A stretch of DNA of 64,000 bases, taken from contig JAYKYS010000009.1 in NCBI GenBank assembly GCA_036924285.1, positions 4,030,001 through 4,094,000 of the forward strand, in the 5' to 3' direction. The position numbers were made by a program, and so were the translations under genes. Shown here piece by piece: positions 11,210 to 22,050 of this stretch. Origin of the DNA: Asterella californica. Its lineage: Eukaryota; Streptophyta; Marchantiopsida; Marchantiales; Aytoniaceae. Position 1 is the first letter of the stretch, and every line of letters starts with the position of its first letter. The notes beneath the pieces were generated by a model, which saw only the letters and a list, made by a program, of their open reading frames with translations, was not told the DNA's origin and did not search any database.

Positions 11210-13828
11210 CTGAAACTAAATTGTAGAAAAGTGAGATCGTATATTAGGGATGCCGTATTCACGCAACTTTTGCATGAAGGGCAGAAGGGCGATCGTGAAG
11301 AGTGCCGAAATTCTAGCGCCTATTATTCTGGAGCAGGCACGAGAAGGCAAGCGAAACCGTAAGAGTCCATGGAAGACGTCAAGTCATATAGCAGAAGAGG
11401 AAGGGCGCATGTGCACTAGCGCGTAATGTTCAGACTGAAAGAAAACCTGTCAGGTCAACGCAAAAGGTCCCATCGTGATAAAACTCGGTCTTTTCACTCC
11501 AATTGCGCGGGGGGTTTAAGCTTCTGCGCACAAGACAAGGGTTCTTGTGAGAGGCTAAATCATTTTACGCGTGGGAGAATGAACGTGGCACATATGTCCA
11601 AGAAAGAAGAGACCCTCTTTGCAAGAAGCTAAACGAACTTGTTTAATCTGCAGTGGCGATCAGTGATGTGAACTTACATCATTTCATCACATGCTGAAAA
11701 AGTTCCCATTTAGCAAGAGTTCGTCTCGCTTAAGATAAATTAGGGCCTTAGAGAAGCACATCGGAGAAAACTTGAGCATTCAAGAATCTGAAACATCACG
11801 TTGTAGAGCTCATCGTGTTGATTACGTTGATCATCGTGTTGATCATCCTTTATCAAATGAACCATGAACCATTGTGGTTCATCAATGTCTCACCTGATAA
11901 TACATTGATAATACACTATGGAGGAGGATCTACCATACATACAGCCACTCCAAAATATAGAGGAGGAGAGACTGATATTTCCAGAATCCTTTACGAAGGA
12001 CTACGGAGCATATCTGGAGTGCCGTCCGTAAGCATGGCGGATTATAGTTGATCGATAATATCACCCACTACGATAACCAAATTTTGAGTTATGTGCATCA
12101 TTGTGAGAGTTACACTTCATCAATGTGATGACTATGCTGAAATTCCCTGGAAAACGGTAAGATCCTGCCTTCACTCCTCCAATGGCGTGAATGTATACAC
12201 TTAGTTTTACATCCGGCTTAAAACGTGGACGATATGCAAAACCTAAAGCATCTTCTAGAACTGCGTTCGAAGCTCCCTCTGAGAGCTGTTAGTGAGTGGG
12301 CATAAGCCTGATTGCGGTTTATTCTACTATCCAAATTGCGGAAACTATCGAATCAAACTCTCGGAACAATTGTGAGGGTACAAAACTGTAGGCACGAAGA
12401 ACCTGTTAGGGTTTGGTTAGCGAAGCTAAACGGTATCTCCTGAGCAAAAAAGCAAAGACAATAGACAACGCTGCGGAACTGGCAGTGGAACTGGTCAGAC
12501 GTCAATCATCAGTGGTCGAATGGTATAGGCCAGATTAAGAGATTAACTCCTTGTCTGATCGTCCTTTGCCACTTTTGTTCCCAGAGAGCATATGCTGTGG
12601 ATAATGCAAATCCTCAGGATACTTTCCCATCCCATCTTCGTAATGTTCGATGAGTACATTCGACTTGCGCCGCATCCAACATCTATCTGATCAAGAGCCA
12701 GCTCTGAGCTCGTTCTCCTCTTTGTCCTCTCCTCGCTTGATTCCTTATCGGACAGATAACTGGAAGCAAACTTCGCAAATTGCTGATAGCTACAACTGAC
12801 TTGCTTCATGATGTGGCTTGGAAAAACAAGATTCGTTGGAGCACTGCCGTCACCAATTCCTTTTGACACTACGGGATTTTTGGTATCTTCCTGACTATGC
12901 TCACTCACTCTTCCCCTGTCCTCTATCTACTTCAGAATTAAATAACTGGATGTCGGGATATTCTTACTCTGATGCTTGGGGATGGTGAAAGCAGCCGGGT
13001 GATGACAACTTAAGTCAATTCCATCGATGCTACAGATGGACCCTGTACCGTGAGAAAAATCCACTCTCGAGGGAACTGTGGAATAAAACCGGCGGTTTGG
13101 AGATAACCACTCCCCGATATTAATAGCGAGCCCATTCCAATAATCTATGTTCGAGGGAAATTCTTCTTCCGCTCATGAACTGCATGCATACGTGAAAAAG
13201 GAGCGATAGCATACCACTGTAAGGTTGTTGACAGATACTCGTTCAAGCTCTTTCTCGCAACTCTTTACATCAACTTGCAGTACTAAACTCCATTGTGACT
13301 TCTGTTGGAACCCTCCTTCTGCAATCATTTGAAGCATTCGAGAAATTCTGCCGATGTGCTGCTGAGAGACGATGGTTGTTTGTTTCGGGCAGTTGTGGTG
13401 CATGCACGATCTGTTGACCGTAACACAGCGCTGAGTTAGGTCTGCGACCGCCGTCCCTCGCCAAGGTCGTTACATTACTCGGCACCAGAATGTCGTCAGA
13501 CAGTTTCCGAGAAGACCAACGCGCGTAGGTGATGAGTCCATGGGTGATTTTGCTGCACTTTCTTGGGAGCAGTACTCTTCATCTTACCTCTACCAGCTTC
13601 AAATGATCATACAGTGCCGCCACTGCATTTAAAGCTTTTACTTGCATCGTTCAAAGAACTTGCTAATTCCAACTAGCAGGGAATGCACTTAAAATTTCGT
13701 AATATGCATGAGATTTTCTTCCTCTGAACCTCATCCGATTTCTCATACTCGTATCACAGTCGAAAGTTTAGCATTTTGGAACTCGCAGATAGAAGGAGTC
13801 CACAGTTTGATCTGACATCCATCTGTCT
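11210..13828. other. Intergenic, no supported gene
   Basis: Short open frames occur (for example 11815-12051 on plus and 12543-12908 on minus), but none has a recognisable domain, good composition or a homologous copy elsewhere in the window. The minus frame of 121 residues at 12543-12908 is Ser/Lys-rich and low confidence. The last 300 bases before 13829 are the likely 5' flank of the acyl-AMP-ligase gene; an AT-rich CATTTAAAGC near 13626 is the only weak TATA-like element seen. Confidence 0.4.
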
Positions 13829-15682
13829 ATGGAGCCATCCATGGCTACTCCTTACGGGGAGAATTACGATCCTCTGTTTCCGGACCAACCGGTTGTGGAT
13901 CAGTATCTTCAAGTCTGGGCCAGGCATGGAGCATTTGCCGACAAAGCAGCGTTCACGTGGACCGACAACTTCGGAAACGAGACGCACTGCCTCACCTTCG
14001 CTCAGCTCAACGACCGTGCAACTGTGATCGCCGCGGAGCTGCTGCACAGATTTCACCTGTCGCATGGAGATCGTGTCATCGCTTGTTTCCCTCCCACAGG
14101 ACTAGAATTCATTGAGCTCCTCTTCGGGAGTCAGAGGGCTGGCCTGGTTCTGATTCCCATCTCCGCCCCTGACCCTTCACCTTCAAGACGGGAAGAGCAC
14201 CACAACCTCATCCAGAGGATAAATTCTTTGGCTCCGAAGCTCATCCTCGCGCCCCAAGACTATTGCGCCGAATTCAACAGATTCTTACGCAACTACGGAT
14301 TTGGAAATAAGTTGAATCTTCCCCTGGCTTGCAATTCACTGTCCCACCGGATCAAGCGAGGATCCAGTGGCCGGGATTCAACCGATTTGAATTCTGAAAT
14401 ACTGACTTCGCTCGCAAGTGGCCAGCATGGATGCACCCCGGCGGATGTATATCTGTTGCAGTACACGTCTGGAACGACGGGCGCACCGAAGGCGGCCATC
14501 ATCACAGCTGGAGCCGCGGCGCACAACGTAAGGGCAGTTAGAAGAGCTTATGATCTTCAACCCTCGACCATAATCCTGTCGTGGCTGCCGTTGTACCATG
14601 ATTGTGGACTGATGCTCGTACTCTCGTCTGTCGTGTCCGGATGCTCGATGGTGGTTACCTCCCCCTTCTTCTTCGTCGAAAGACCGCTTCTGTGGCTCGA
14701 ACTGGTTTCCAAGTTTAAGGCTACTGTCACAGCTGTTCCTGCTTTCGTCCTGCCCTTAACATGCGCGAGATTCGAACCATCCGCCTCCATAGACCTAACA
14801 CTCTCTGCGCTAGAAACAGTTATGGTGATGAACGAGCCTGTTGTAGCAACTGTAATTAGCGACTTCCTCAAAACATTCGAAGCTTATGGACTCAAGCCTG
14901 GTGCAATGGCTCCTTCTTACGGCCTAGCTGAGATGTGTACATTCGCGAGCACATCGTGGGAACGGGATGCCATGTCGTTGCCTGTCTCGGAAACCCTCGT
15001 TGCATGCGGAAGAGTTTCAGGATCCTCCGAGTTCGATATTCGGATCGTGAATCCCGAGACTTGCGTCGAAGCGAAGGAGGGAGAAGAAGGAGAGATTTGG
15101 ATCGCATCCGCTTCGAAAGCGGTGGGATATTTGAACGATCAGGAGCTGTCAGAGCGCGAGCTCCGAGCGACTCTCTCGCGAAGCTCGACGAAGTTTGTCC
15201 GTACTGGGGACTTGGGTCGTGTTTCAAACGGGTTTCTCTTCGTCACAGGACGACTGGCAGACCTCATCACCGCGGATGGGCGCTCTTGGCACCCACACGA
15301 ACTTGAGAAAACGGTCTTCGAAAGCTCGTTAGACCTGCTGCGCTCTGGCTGCGCTGTTGCCTTTTCCTTGAACGCGAGACCGAGATCTCAGAATGTTATA
15401 GGAAAGAGACCGTTCGTGGTGATACTGGCCGAGCTTAAGAGTGCTACCATCGACGACTACCGCCCCAGAGCGACGCTCATCGAAGTCATACGCTTAAACT
15501 TGAGCTTAAATCATCAAGGTTTTGAGGCATCAGTGATAGGGCTTCTACCCCCGAGAACACTACCCAAAACTACTTCGGGGAAGCTCAGGAGGAACGAGTG
15601 CAGGAACCGTTTCATTGCTCACAAGCTTCGCTTTGTGGACATTGGCCATATCTCACCTTCCCCTCGGACGAGTGCGTTGTGA
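13829..15682 (+). CDS. Fatty-acyl-AMP ligase-like enzyme (ANL superfamily)
   Basis: An intact 617-residue frame without introns. It would activate a fatty or other carboxylic acid with ATP to an acyl-adenylate. The ATP-binding loop is YTSGTTGAPK (residues 212-221), followed by SWLPLYHD (251-258), a signature of the FAAL branch. RTGDLG (458-463) with VTGRLADLI (472-480) marks the hinge and the start of the C-terminal lobe. The end carries TTSGKLRR with the catalytic lysine at K585. The length fits free-standing FAALs. No carrier-protein, ketosynthase or condensation domain follows, and no partner gene is adjacent. Two Met codons lie close together (residues 1 and 5); either could start translation. 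Plants have related FAAL-type domains in larger proteins, so this may be a native stand-alone relative, a retrocopy or an old bacterial acquisition. No targeting peptide is evident. Confidence 0.85.
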   Translation: MEPSMATPYGENYDPLFPDQPVVDQYLQVWARHGAFADKAAFTWTDNFGNETHCLTFAQLNDRATVIAAELLHRFHLSHGDRVIACFPPTGLEFIELLFGSQRAGLVLIPISAPDPSPSRREEHHNLIQRINSLAPKLILAPQDYCAEFNRFLRNYGFGNKLNLPLACNSLSHRIKRGSSGRDSTDLNSEILTSLASGQHGCTPADVYLLQYTSGTTGAPKAAIITAGAAAHNVRAVRRAYDLQPSTIILSWLPLYHDCGLMLVLSSVVSGCSMVVTSPFFFVERPLLWLELVSKFKATVTAVPAFVLPLTCARFEPSASIDLTLSALETVMVMNEPVVATVISDFLKTFEAYGLKPGAMAPSYGLAEMCTFASTSWERDAMSLPVSETLVACGRVSGSSEFDIRIVNPETCVEAKEGEEGEIWIASASKAVGYLNDQELSERELRATLSRSSTKFVRTGDLGRVSNGFLFVTGRLADLITADGRSWHPHELEKTVFESSLDLLRSGCAVAFSLNARPRSQNVIGKRPFVVILAELKSATIDDYRPRATLIEVIRLNLSLNHQGFEASVIGLLPPRTLPKTTSGKLRRNECRNRFIAHKLRFVDIGHISPSPRTSAL

Positions 15683-15970
15683 AGCTAGCCTTGCATGTGA
15701 ACAATGGCATAGCGCACACTGAAACAGTTTATCTGTACGCAGTCAAAATCAGTGCGCGGAGGAGTACTGTACCTATTTTCGACACTGAAATTTATTTAAC
15801 TTATTGTCCTTTGCAAGTTCACAAGTTGATGGGTGTCAGTCTGGACAAAAGTCCACGAGAATATTACCGTAGTCTCAAGTATAGTCGCGGTAGCTCTGTA
15901 TGCGAATACATGGTACATTCTTGAGAAGTTAATTGCGTCCTGAATTTATTTATTTTTCACGAATTCAAGA

Positions 15971-15991
15971 CCCTAAACCCTAAACCCTAAA
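15971..15991. repeat. Interstitial telomere-type repeat (CCCTAAA)x3
   Basis: Three perfect units of the Arabidopsis-type plant telomere heptamer, about 290 bp downstream of the FAAL-like stop codon and overlapping an AATAAA. It supports a plant origin. It is too short to be a chromosome end. Confidence 0.85.
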
Positions 15992-16040
15992 TAAAATTTC
16001 TCACATTTCTCACATTATCGACATTATTTATTTATTTTTG

Positions 16041-16068
16041 AATTTATAATTTATAATTTATAATTTAT
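16041..16068. repeat. AATTTAT tandem repeat
   Basis: Four perfect head-to-tail copies of a 7-mer (AATTTAT) in AT-rich intergenic DNA. A simple microsatellite. Confidence 0.85.
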
Positions 16069-16350
16069 AGTATCAACTATCATATATGTGAAACTAATAT
16101 TCAAGATTGTAAATAGAAATTCCCGTGAGATTCAGAGTTTGTTTTTACTATTCGTTGAAAGCTAAAATATCTTAAAAAGTTTTGCTAAAAGTACCAAAGT
16201 GAATGTGCCACCGCGAATATACTTTGGACCACGGTATACTATGTAGCCTTTACTTTCCCATCAGCTGAGATTATAGCTCACGACGAATATCTCAACTGTA
16301 CATTAGATGTGTTTTATTATATTCTGTTTGATTCTCAAATGTAAATATTC

Positions 16351-16372
16351 ACTGCACTCTTTAGAGTGCAGT
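16351..16372. repeat. Perfect short inverted repeat
   Basis: ACTGCACTCT is followed by TT and then its exact reverse complement AGAGTGCAGT. It could form a small hairpin; its role is unknown. Confidence 0.7.
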
Positions 16373-17006
16373 TAAAGAAGTCAATGTATAGTATATATTC
16401 ACCTCATGTACTTACATGCTTGCTTATTCACCTGTAGAACTTCTCAACTTGCCGGAATCTGCGAAAGGGAGTTATTTTTTTTTCAGCTTAGTTCGGTGTG
16501 GTTGGGGTGGGGTTGTTTTTTTTTGGTATATTTTTATTGCATCCTTCATGCGAACTTTTTTTTTCTCTCCTCTTTCTAGTAAACAAAGGCGTTCTGCGAA
16601 GCCCGGGCCCTTCGAGTTTTTCCTTTTTTCTCAGTTTCTTTGCTGTTTGGACTCCCAGCATTACAGAGATAATGACCATGGTGGACCTTTAGAACTTTAT
16701 TGATAAAAGGAAATTAGTACACTTGTTTCCACTGATAAGCAGGATACTGCACTATATACCCGACTGTACTGACGGACGTTCTTAAACTATTTGGCTCAAT
16801 GTACTAACGGCCGTTGTATACACACAACGACCGTCGTGTTTACTCTCCACGTTGTATATTGACAATAAGGAAAAACGTAGTCTAAAATTTGCTATCCTTC
16901 TATACCGCTGGACAGTCCATCGTTGCTGGTTTCTCCGGTGACAAACAGGTAAGAGTCAGAAAACTACGAACGACACAATCAGAAAACAGTGATTGCTGAA
17001 AAAAAA

Positions 17007-17276
17007 TTACAACTCATCTTCTGCACGTCTGGCCGTCATGTCGCGAAGCATAACACTGCACAATGGCATATACTCAAGGAATGCACGAACTGACTCAAAG
17101 AGCGGGCAGGCTGCGTCCATTCTGGAGGATTGAACACTTAGCATGCGCTCCTCCTCCTCCGGACTTACTGGTTCGAAGTACCGCCTGCGAGGTTGCTGAT
17201 TAGAAAAAATTATCGTATCTATGTCCCTCATAGTAATTGTCTCCGGATGCACAATAGACTTCCACAATGGTCCCAT
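17007..17276 (-). CDS. Hypothetical small protein (89 residues)
   Basis: A minus-strand frame starting MGPLWKSIVHPE, with a charged middle (RRRYFEPVSPEEEERML) and an amphipathic end. An in-frame TGA lies just upstream with no splice acceptor between, so the ATG at 17276 is the natural start rather than an internal exon. The mixed composition looks more protein-like than the other small frames here, and it borders a GC-rich patch that could hold its 5' end. I do not recognise the family. Chance remains possible. Confidence 0.3.
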   Translation of the reverse strand: MGPLWKSIVHPETITMRDIDTIIFSNQQPRRRYFEPVSPEEEERMLSVQSSRMDAACPLFESVRAFLEYMPLCSVMLRDMTARRAEDEL

Positions 17277-17355
17277 TGTTCAACACAGATTCAGTGACCA
17301 TCGACGATAAAAAAAGAAAACTGGAAAGAGAACTACCATGAGGCGAAGAAAGCAA

Positions 17356-17805
17356 TTACAAATCAAAAGAATTCTTCGACGAACATCGTGGACGTGCAAG
17401 CGGACGGTCCCTTACAAGATTCGTCATTCCCGAAGCACACCCGGAAGGCCTCAATCGAGACGATGACGCGTGATGTAACGCGAACGTCGGCAGGCTAGAA
17501 TTGACCATCCCTGAAAACAAATGCGGTAGATCCCGTGCGCAGAACTGCGAGCTAACGAGAAGCGAAGCGAAATCGTCCGATGCAACGAACCGTGCAACAA
17601 TCGACCGAGCAGATCTAGAAATGACGGTCCTTCTCCACTGATCATCACGCTCCCGATTTGTCGAAGATGAAAACGTCAAACCTGAAGGACAATTTGTTGA
17701 TTGCTCAATTTTCCTCCGAAAGAGAATCAAACAAACGAGAAATGCATTAGCAAGAAAGAAAAGAAACTGCCTAGCACCAATCCTCGAACCAGAAAGAATC
17801 GACAA
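17356..17805 (-). CDS. Doubtful ORF with N-terminal hydrophobic segment
   Basis: 149 residues, Ser/Arg-rich, with one hydrophobic stretch near residues 13-29 (QFLFFLANAFLVCLILF) that could be a signal anchor. It lies in the GC-rich patch upstream of the 89-residue frame, on the same strand. There is no known domain. It overlaps other frames of similar length, which lowers confidence that it is coding. Confidence 0.15.
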   Translation of the reverse strand: MSILSGSRIGARQFLFFLANAFLVCLILFRRKIEQSTNCPSGLTFSSSTNRERDDQWRRTVISRSARSIVARFVASDDFASLLVSSQFCARDLPHLFSGMVNSSLPTFALHHASSSRLRPSGCASGMTNLVRDRPLARPRCSSKNSFDL

Positions 17806-17945
17806 AGAACATCGGCGACGACGACAGCAATCCGCGAGGAGGAGAAAATCGAAGGAGATAATACGATCGATTCTCCCAGCAGCAGATCCTGAGAAGGAGA
17901 GAAGGAGCCCGATGCCCCTGACGAGAGCCCGAGACGGCGTGGAGC

Positions 17946-18092
17946 ATGAAGAAGAAGAGGAATGGTGATAATTCCACGGTCCCGCCGTTGTCCGCCTCGT
18001 TGCGCATGGGTCCTAAAACCGCGGTGCAGCCGTCGTCCGCGCCTGTGCATGGCCGAAATCCACGTGGACTTGAATTCGTGGCCCCAACTTAA
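17946..18092 (+). CDS. Doubtful short ORF in GC-rich patch
   Basis: 48 residues beginning MKKKRNGDNSTVPPLSASLR. Composition is plausible for a protein start, but the frame stops early, and a second basic frame (18113-18295, RQAREERRSLGVDKKAAK) lies in another phase. These could be exons of one small plus-strand gene or simply GC-rich noise. Confidence 0.15.
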   Translation: MKKKRNGDNSTVPPLSASLRMGPKTAVQPSSAPVHGRNPRGLEFVAPT

Positions 18093-18528
18093 ATCGACGT
18101 TAATCCGTCGCCTTGAACGGTTATCCCTCGTCTGTCGTCCCCAACGTTACCCCTCGTCAAGCTCGCGAAGAAAGACGTTCCCTTGGTGTCGATAAGAAGG
18201 CGGCGAAGTCGAGGAAAAACAAAAATGCCCAAGAGCCCCCCGCCCGCCAACCGCCGTTCAAGATAACCGCGAAGAGTCTCTGCTATCGCCGTTAACATGC
18301 ATTTTTCACTTGGGGATGCTTATTCACCTCTTCTATGTTTGGAAGAGGGAATATATAAAGGAGTTTAATTTATCACTTAAATTTTTCTGCGGAAAAGATT
18401 AGGTGATAATTTAAACTTAGTAAAATTCACCCCTGGAAAGTCTAGCTCCTATTACCAGTAAACCGGCTGAAGTGCGAATGGGAAAGGGTGATTTTTTGAA
18501 AGGATAGCATCTCTGTCTTATAGTTCCT

Positions 18529-18565
18529 GCTGCAAGTTGTAACCTTTTGGGTTACAACTTGCAGC
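18529..18565. repeat. Perfect 16-bp hairpin
   Basis: The left arm GCTGCAAGTTGTAACC (18529-18544), a 5-base loop TTTTG and the exact reverse complement (18550-18565) form a perfect stem. A related piece, CAACTTACAACCTTTTGGG, follows at 18568-18586. It could be the end of a foldback or MITE-like element, or a transcribed hairpin. Confidence 0.75.
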
Positions 18566-18916
18566 GGCAACTTACAACCTTTTGGGTTTTCTCACCTCTG
18601 TAGTTAATATATAAAAATTTAACTTAAATATTAAATATTTTCTCTTTAATATTTATAGAATTCTCATTAACACTCGACGACATCTCACTGTAGTGTCGGT
18701 CTAATGACTTTTCTAGATTTTCCATTTTTTTCTTTTTTTCCCGCTCGACCAAAAGTACACTTTGGATGCATATATCATCCATCCTTCGCTACTCTCACTA
18801 TTGTAAAAGGTATTTCATTGCACCTTTGCGGGAGAAAAGATTCAAGAAAAAACGAAATCATAATGAGGATAGAGTCTTCATTCATCATCTAGTGTTTTTT
18901 AAACCACTAGTAGGGG

Positions 18917-18925
18917 TATAAAAGG
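18917..18925 (+). promoter_or_regulatory. Isolated TATA-box-like sequence
   Basis: TATAAAAGG is a strong match to a plant TATA box. About 55 bases on, a T-run ends in CTCAG before an ATG that opens only 19 codons. No gene is evident downstream, so function is doubtful. Confidence 0.25.
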
Positions 18926-19740
18926 CTTCACCCTGCACGCGGCGGACTTTTTCCACTGTAGTTTTTTTTCTCTCAGTCAGAATGCGGGAGGCCAAGGCTT
19001 CAATCGAGCTCCTTGTCTCAAAAGAACTCGTTGGTTCATGATAACACGAGAGATAAGTGATTATAACAAAGTATGCTGGGTAGTAGAACATTTCAAAATT
19101 CAAAATTCATAATATTCTATTTTTGTAGTTCTTGATTCACTTGATAATTTTGAAGCCGTCTGTATTCCTCCTGAGCTTATCATGGACTCATTTTGAAGTC
19201 CTTTCTCTTCTGCTCGTTTCGCTACCAATATCACAAAGTTTAATCACGTACTCGATGGTGACTGCGTTACACAGATCTCTCAAGAGCCCCGTTCTTGCCG
19301 AACTTACTTAGCAAAGGTTAAAAGTGATTAGCGATGGGGATCCCCACTGCTAATATAGCCGAACTTGTGCTTTGAGGTTCACTGCATCAAGACGGCACGC
19401 TTAGCATGTTGGTCTTGCCCTCAGCCTGGCAAGTCCAAGTAGAAAGTTCAACCTTGGTCGGTGACTGGAGTTGGCTTGTGAGATCCTGGTTCTCATGGAC
19501 GACTTGGATACTCACTGACTTGGATACCTACTATCAAGCCTGCATAATCACCCTCGGATAGTTACTGGACATGTATTTCAATGTACATTTATTTTTGAGA
19601 TTATTTTCAGATTGAACCAATCCTGAGACATCTTGGGAGGTTTAGTAGGGATTGAATTTTCAGTGACACCCCTTTAAACATTTCAATTATATATTGTTTT
19701 TCTGTTTAAACCTAGCTCTAGACAAGGAGACGAGTTTCTT

Positions 19741-19852
19741 TTTATTTCCATGAGTTTACTTGGAGCTTGTTGGATAAGATTCGAACTCAGGTTGCCAACT
19801 CTCTACGGACCGTCTATTTCCAATGGCCTACTCACATTCTGGTAATTATTCC
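19741..19852 (-). mobile_element. Possible tRNA-derived SINE head
   Basis: On the minus strand, TAGGCCATTGG (19820-19830) resembles an RNA polymerase III A box. GAGTTCGAATCTT (19777-19789) resembles a B box. They are about 40 bases apart, as in tRNA genes and tRNA-derived SINEs. No cloverleaf can be folded around them by eye, so this is not called a tRNA gene. The 3' limit and tail are unclear. Confidence 0.3.
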
Positions 19853-21463
19853 TACTAACAGTTAACATTATGTAGTGACGCATGATAACTCCTTTTGCCC
19901 ATTTAGTATACAAAATATCATTCCCACAGAGGATTTGCACAAGTAACGCTGCTCTAAGTTCTAAGATCTGTTCAAACACACAAACACACGGGTTTTGTCT
20001 AGAAATCCCGTCTTCTCACAACACCACGCGTCTTCCAGACACGCCAAAAGGTGCTCTGGACTTAAACAAACAACTACTAACTAAAATATCACACATCTAT
20101 TCACATAGAAGCTCGGGAAGACGATCTTCCTGCTTCCAGGTTGCTTCTTCCGGTCTTCTCAATACCGTCTTCCCGAAGCGATTCTCGTCTTCTGGGGATT
20201 CAGCTCGGCTTCTCGTACTTCCAGAAAACTACCCTGCTTCGCAGAAGCCGACTATCAACTGCTGTTACACCTTACTCTCGCACTCACATTCCATCGGGTT
20301 AGATCAATCACAGGGTGTATGCCCCCTGTAGCCTTCCCAGGCTTCTGCCTACAGAAATGGTCTTCTTGCAGCACTACAATGACATTCATCTTCACGGAAT
20401 CTCAATAGAAGATTCGGAAGCTCGCTAGAAGAAGATAAGAAGATGGGGAAGATGGGAAGAAGAGAAAATTCAAACAAGAGAAAACAAGATGGAAATAAGA
20501 AATTAAGATTCCGACAGGCTTCTAGTCCGGATCCTGACTAACAAGCCATCCCTGCTTGTAATAGTTTGGGGAGGAAGACAGCAAACGTGAGTACTGTTGC
20601 ACCGTCTTCTACTCGAGGATGTCGTCTTCTATTGCGGGAAGAAGGCTTCTTTCTTCTTCTCTTTGCTGCTCCGACTACTCTGTTTTCTGGGATCTCTTAC
20701 CCATAAGACTGTCCGTACGTAGATCCTAAGTGCTCCATTGGACGAGCCAAGCTACACTTCCACAACTGCTGACGGTCATCGTCACTCAAGAAGAACACTT
20801 CCCATGCACAATTGAGAGTGAATTCAAGAAAACCCACCACCCAGAAGACATGAACAAAGTTTCTGCACTCAAATCCACAATCCATTCCCCGAGAAGAAGT
20901 CACAATGGCATTGGGAAGCTCACTCCCTCTACTTCCTGCGCCTACTCCTCGACACACCACTCTAGTCAACAGGACTGCACGAGGATGCCGTTCCCTGTTT
21001 CTAAACTGTCCACTACCTCTATCTACATCTTCGAACCACTGCTGGTACGAGCGTGCAGACCCCTCATGTGTATTCCCAGACTATTCGTATGTTTCCAACA
21101 ACGGGTGTAGTGTGCGAAGGACTGTCTATCATGTGTCTCCTCTCCAATGTGTCTAGTCTGCCTGCACCATAAGATCGATGTGTGGGTGCAGTAGCTACAG
21201 AACTCTATTTCCTACTCTTCGATCCTACTTATGTCGCTGCCATGAGAATCAGAGGAGACGACTACCAGGGAGAGAGAGGCGCTGACAGGAGGCTGCCACC
21301 CCACATGCAAGCGGTTCCCCTTCTTAATTAGCCATCCACGTTGTTGCTCCTACGCTATCTATGCTGTCACATGGTATCCTAACTAATATTACACTTGAAT
21401 CTGCCACCCTTAAGATAGCATGTTCGATCCTACTAAATCTGGAATTGTCACTTCGGTTACTAT

Positions 21464-22050
21464 CTAATCTGATTGCTCGGAGGCAACCTCTACCTGATCT
21501 GCTCCTATCGGAGCTCCTAACGCGGCTTCTGATAAGCTAGAAAGCCATGCAGTTACCTCGGATGTCACTGAGGTGGCTTCCTCCTCATCGCGTTTTGCTG
21601 GCCCTGCTGTCGCTGCTGTTGCGTCTTCCTCGGCTTCGGCTTCTGCTTCGGAAGACGGAAGCGTCTTCTGGGGAGCAGAGTCGACCGGTGCTTCTTCGCT
21701 CTTCTGGAGCATCAGCTCGGTACTAGGGACCATGGTGACCTCATAGGGGTCCGGAGAAGTCGCTTCCTCCACACGGAATACCTGGGAAGAAGGCTCATCT
21801 TCATGTCTTCCGGGACGTCTTCCAGAGTCTTCTCGGCTTCCAGCGTTGTCACTACCAAGTGCAAAGCGAGGTCGAACTCCTCCTTCTCCATTCCGGATCT
21901 AGTCGATGGTGCTGGAGCTTGGGAAGATGCAGTTGCGGGTGTCGAAAGCGAGGGAAGATCATAAAGTGTCTTCACTCCTTCTACCTACCTATCCAAGTAC
22001 CTCAACATGCTCTTTCGACATTCCACCAACATTGCCTTGGACTCGCTATC
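21464..22050 (-). pseudogene. Broken C-terminal tail of the LTR-encoded protein
   Basis: Two frames (21712-21975, then 21464-21772) continue the coiled-coil protein after its premature stop. Both correspond to the intact tail at 60644-61280: an Ala/Ser/Pro stretch, MEKEEFDLA, and an acidic AEAEAEED segment. A small deletion relative to the 60.9-kb copy shifts the frame. Confidence 0.55.

Larger units (their letters stand above)
15683..17006. other. AT-rich 3' flank and intergenic region
   Basis: No supported gene. It holds a possible poly(A) signal AATAAA at 15990, an interstitial telomeric run, an AATTTAT tandem array, a 10-bp-arm palindrome at 16351, and a T-rich and pyrimidine-rich stretch at about 16480-16650. 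Overlapping small frames here look like chance. Confidence 0.5.
18300..19740. other. Intergenic, no supported gene
   Basis: AT-rich sequence with the hairpin and TATA-like site noted separately. Small frames at 18704-18892 and 18885-19103 have no recognisable features. Nothing else is supported. Confidence 0.5.

Noticed and set aside
13829..15682. Part of a polyketide or peptide synthase cluster
   Set aside because: No carrier, ketosynthase, condensation or thioesterase domains occur anywhere nearby.
15598..15924. Plus frame of 108 residues overlapping the end of the FAAL-like gene
   Set aside because: Out of phase with the real gene for its first part and no recognisable domain; likely chance.
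19777..19830. A true tRNA gene on the minus strand
   Set aside because: A- and B-box-like sequences are present, but no acceptor stem or anticodon arm could be paired.
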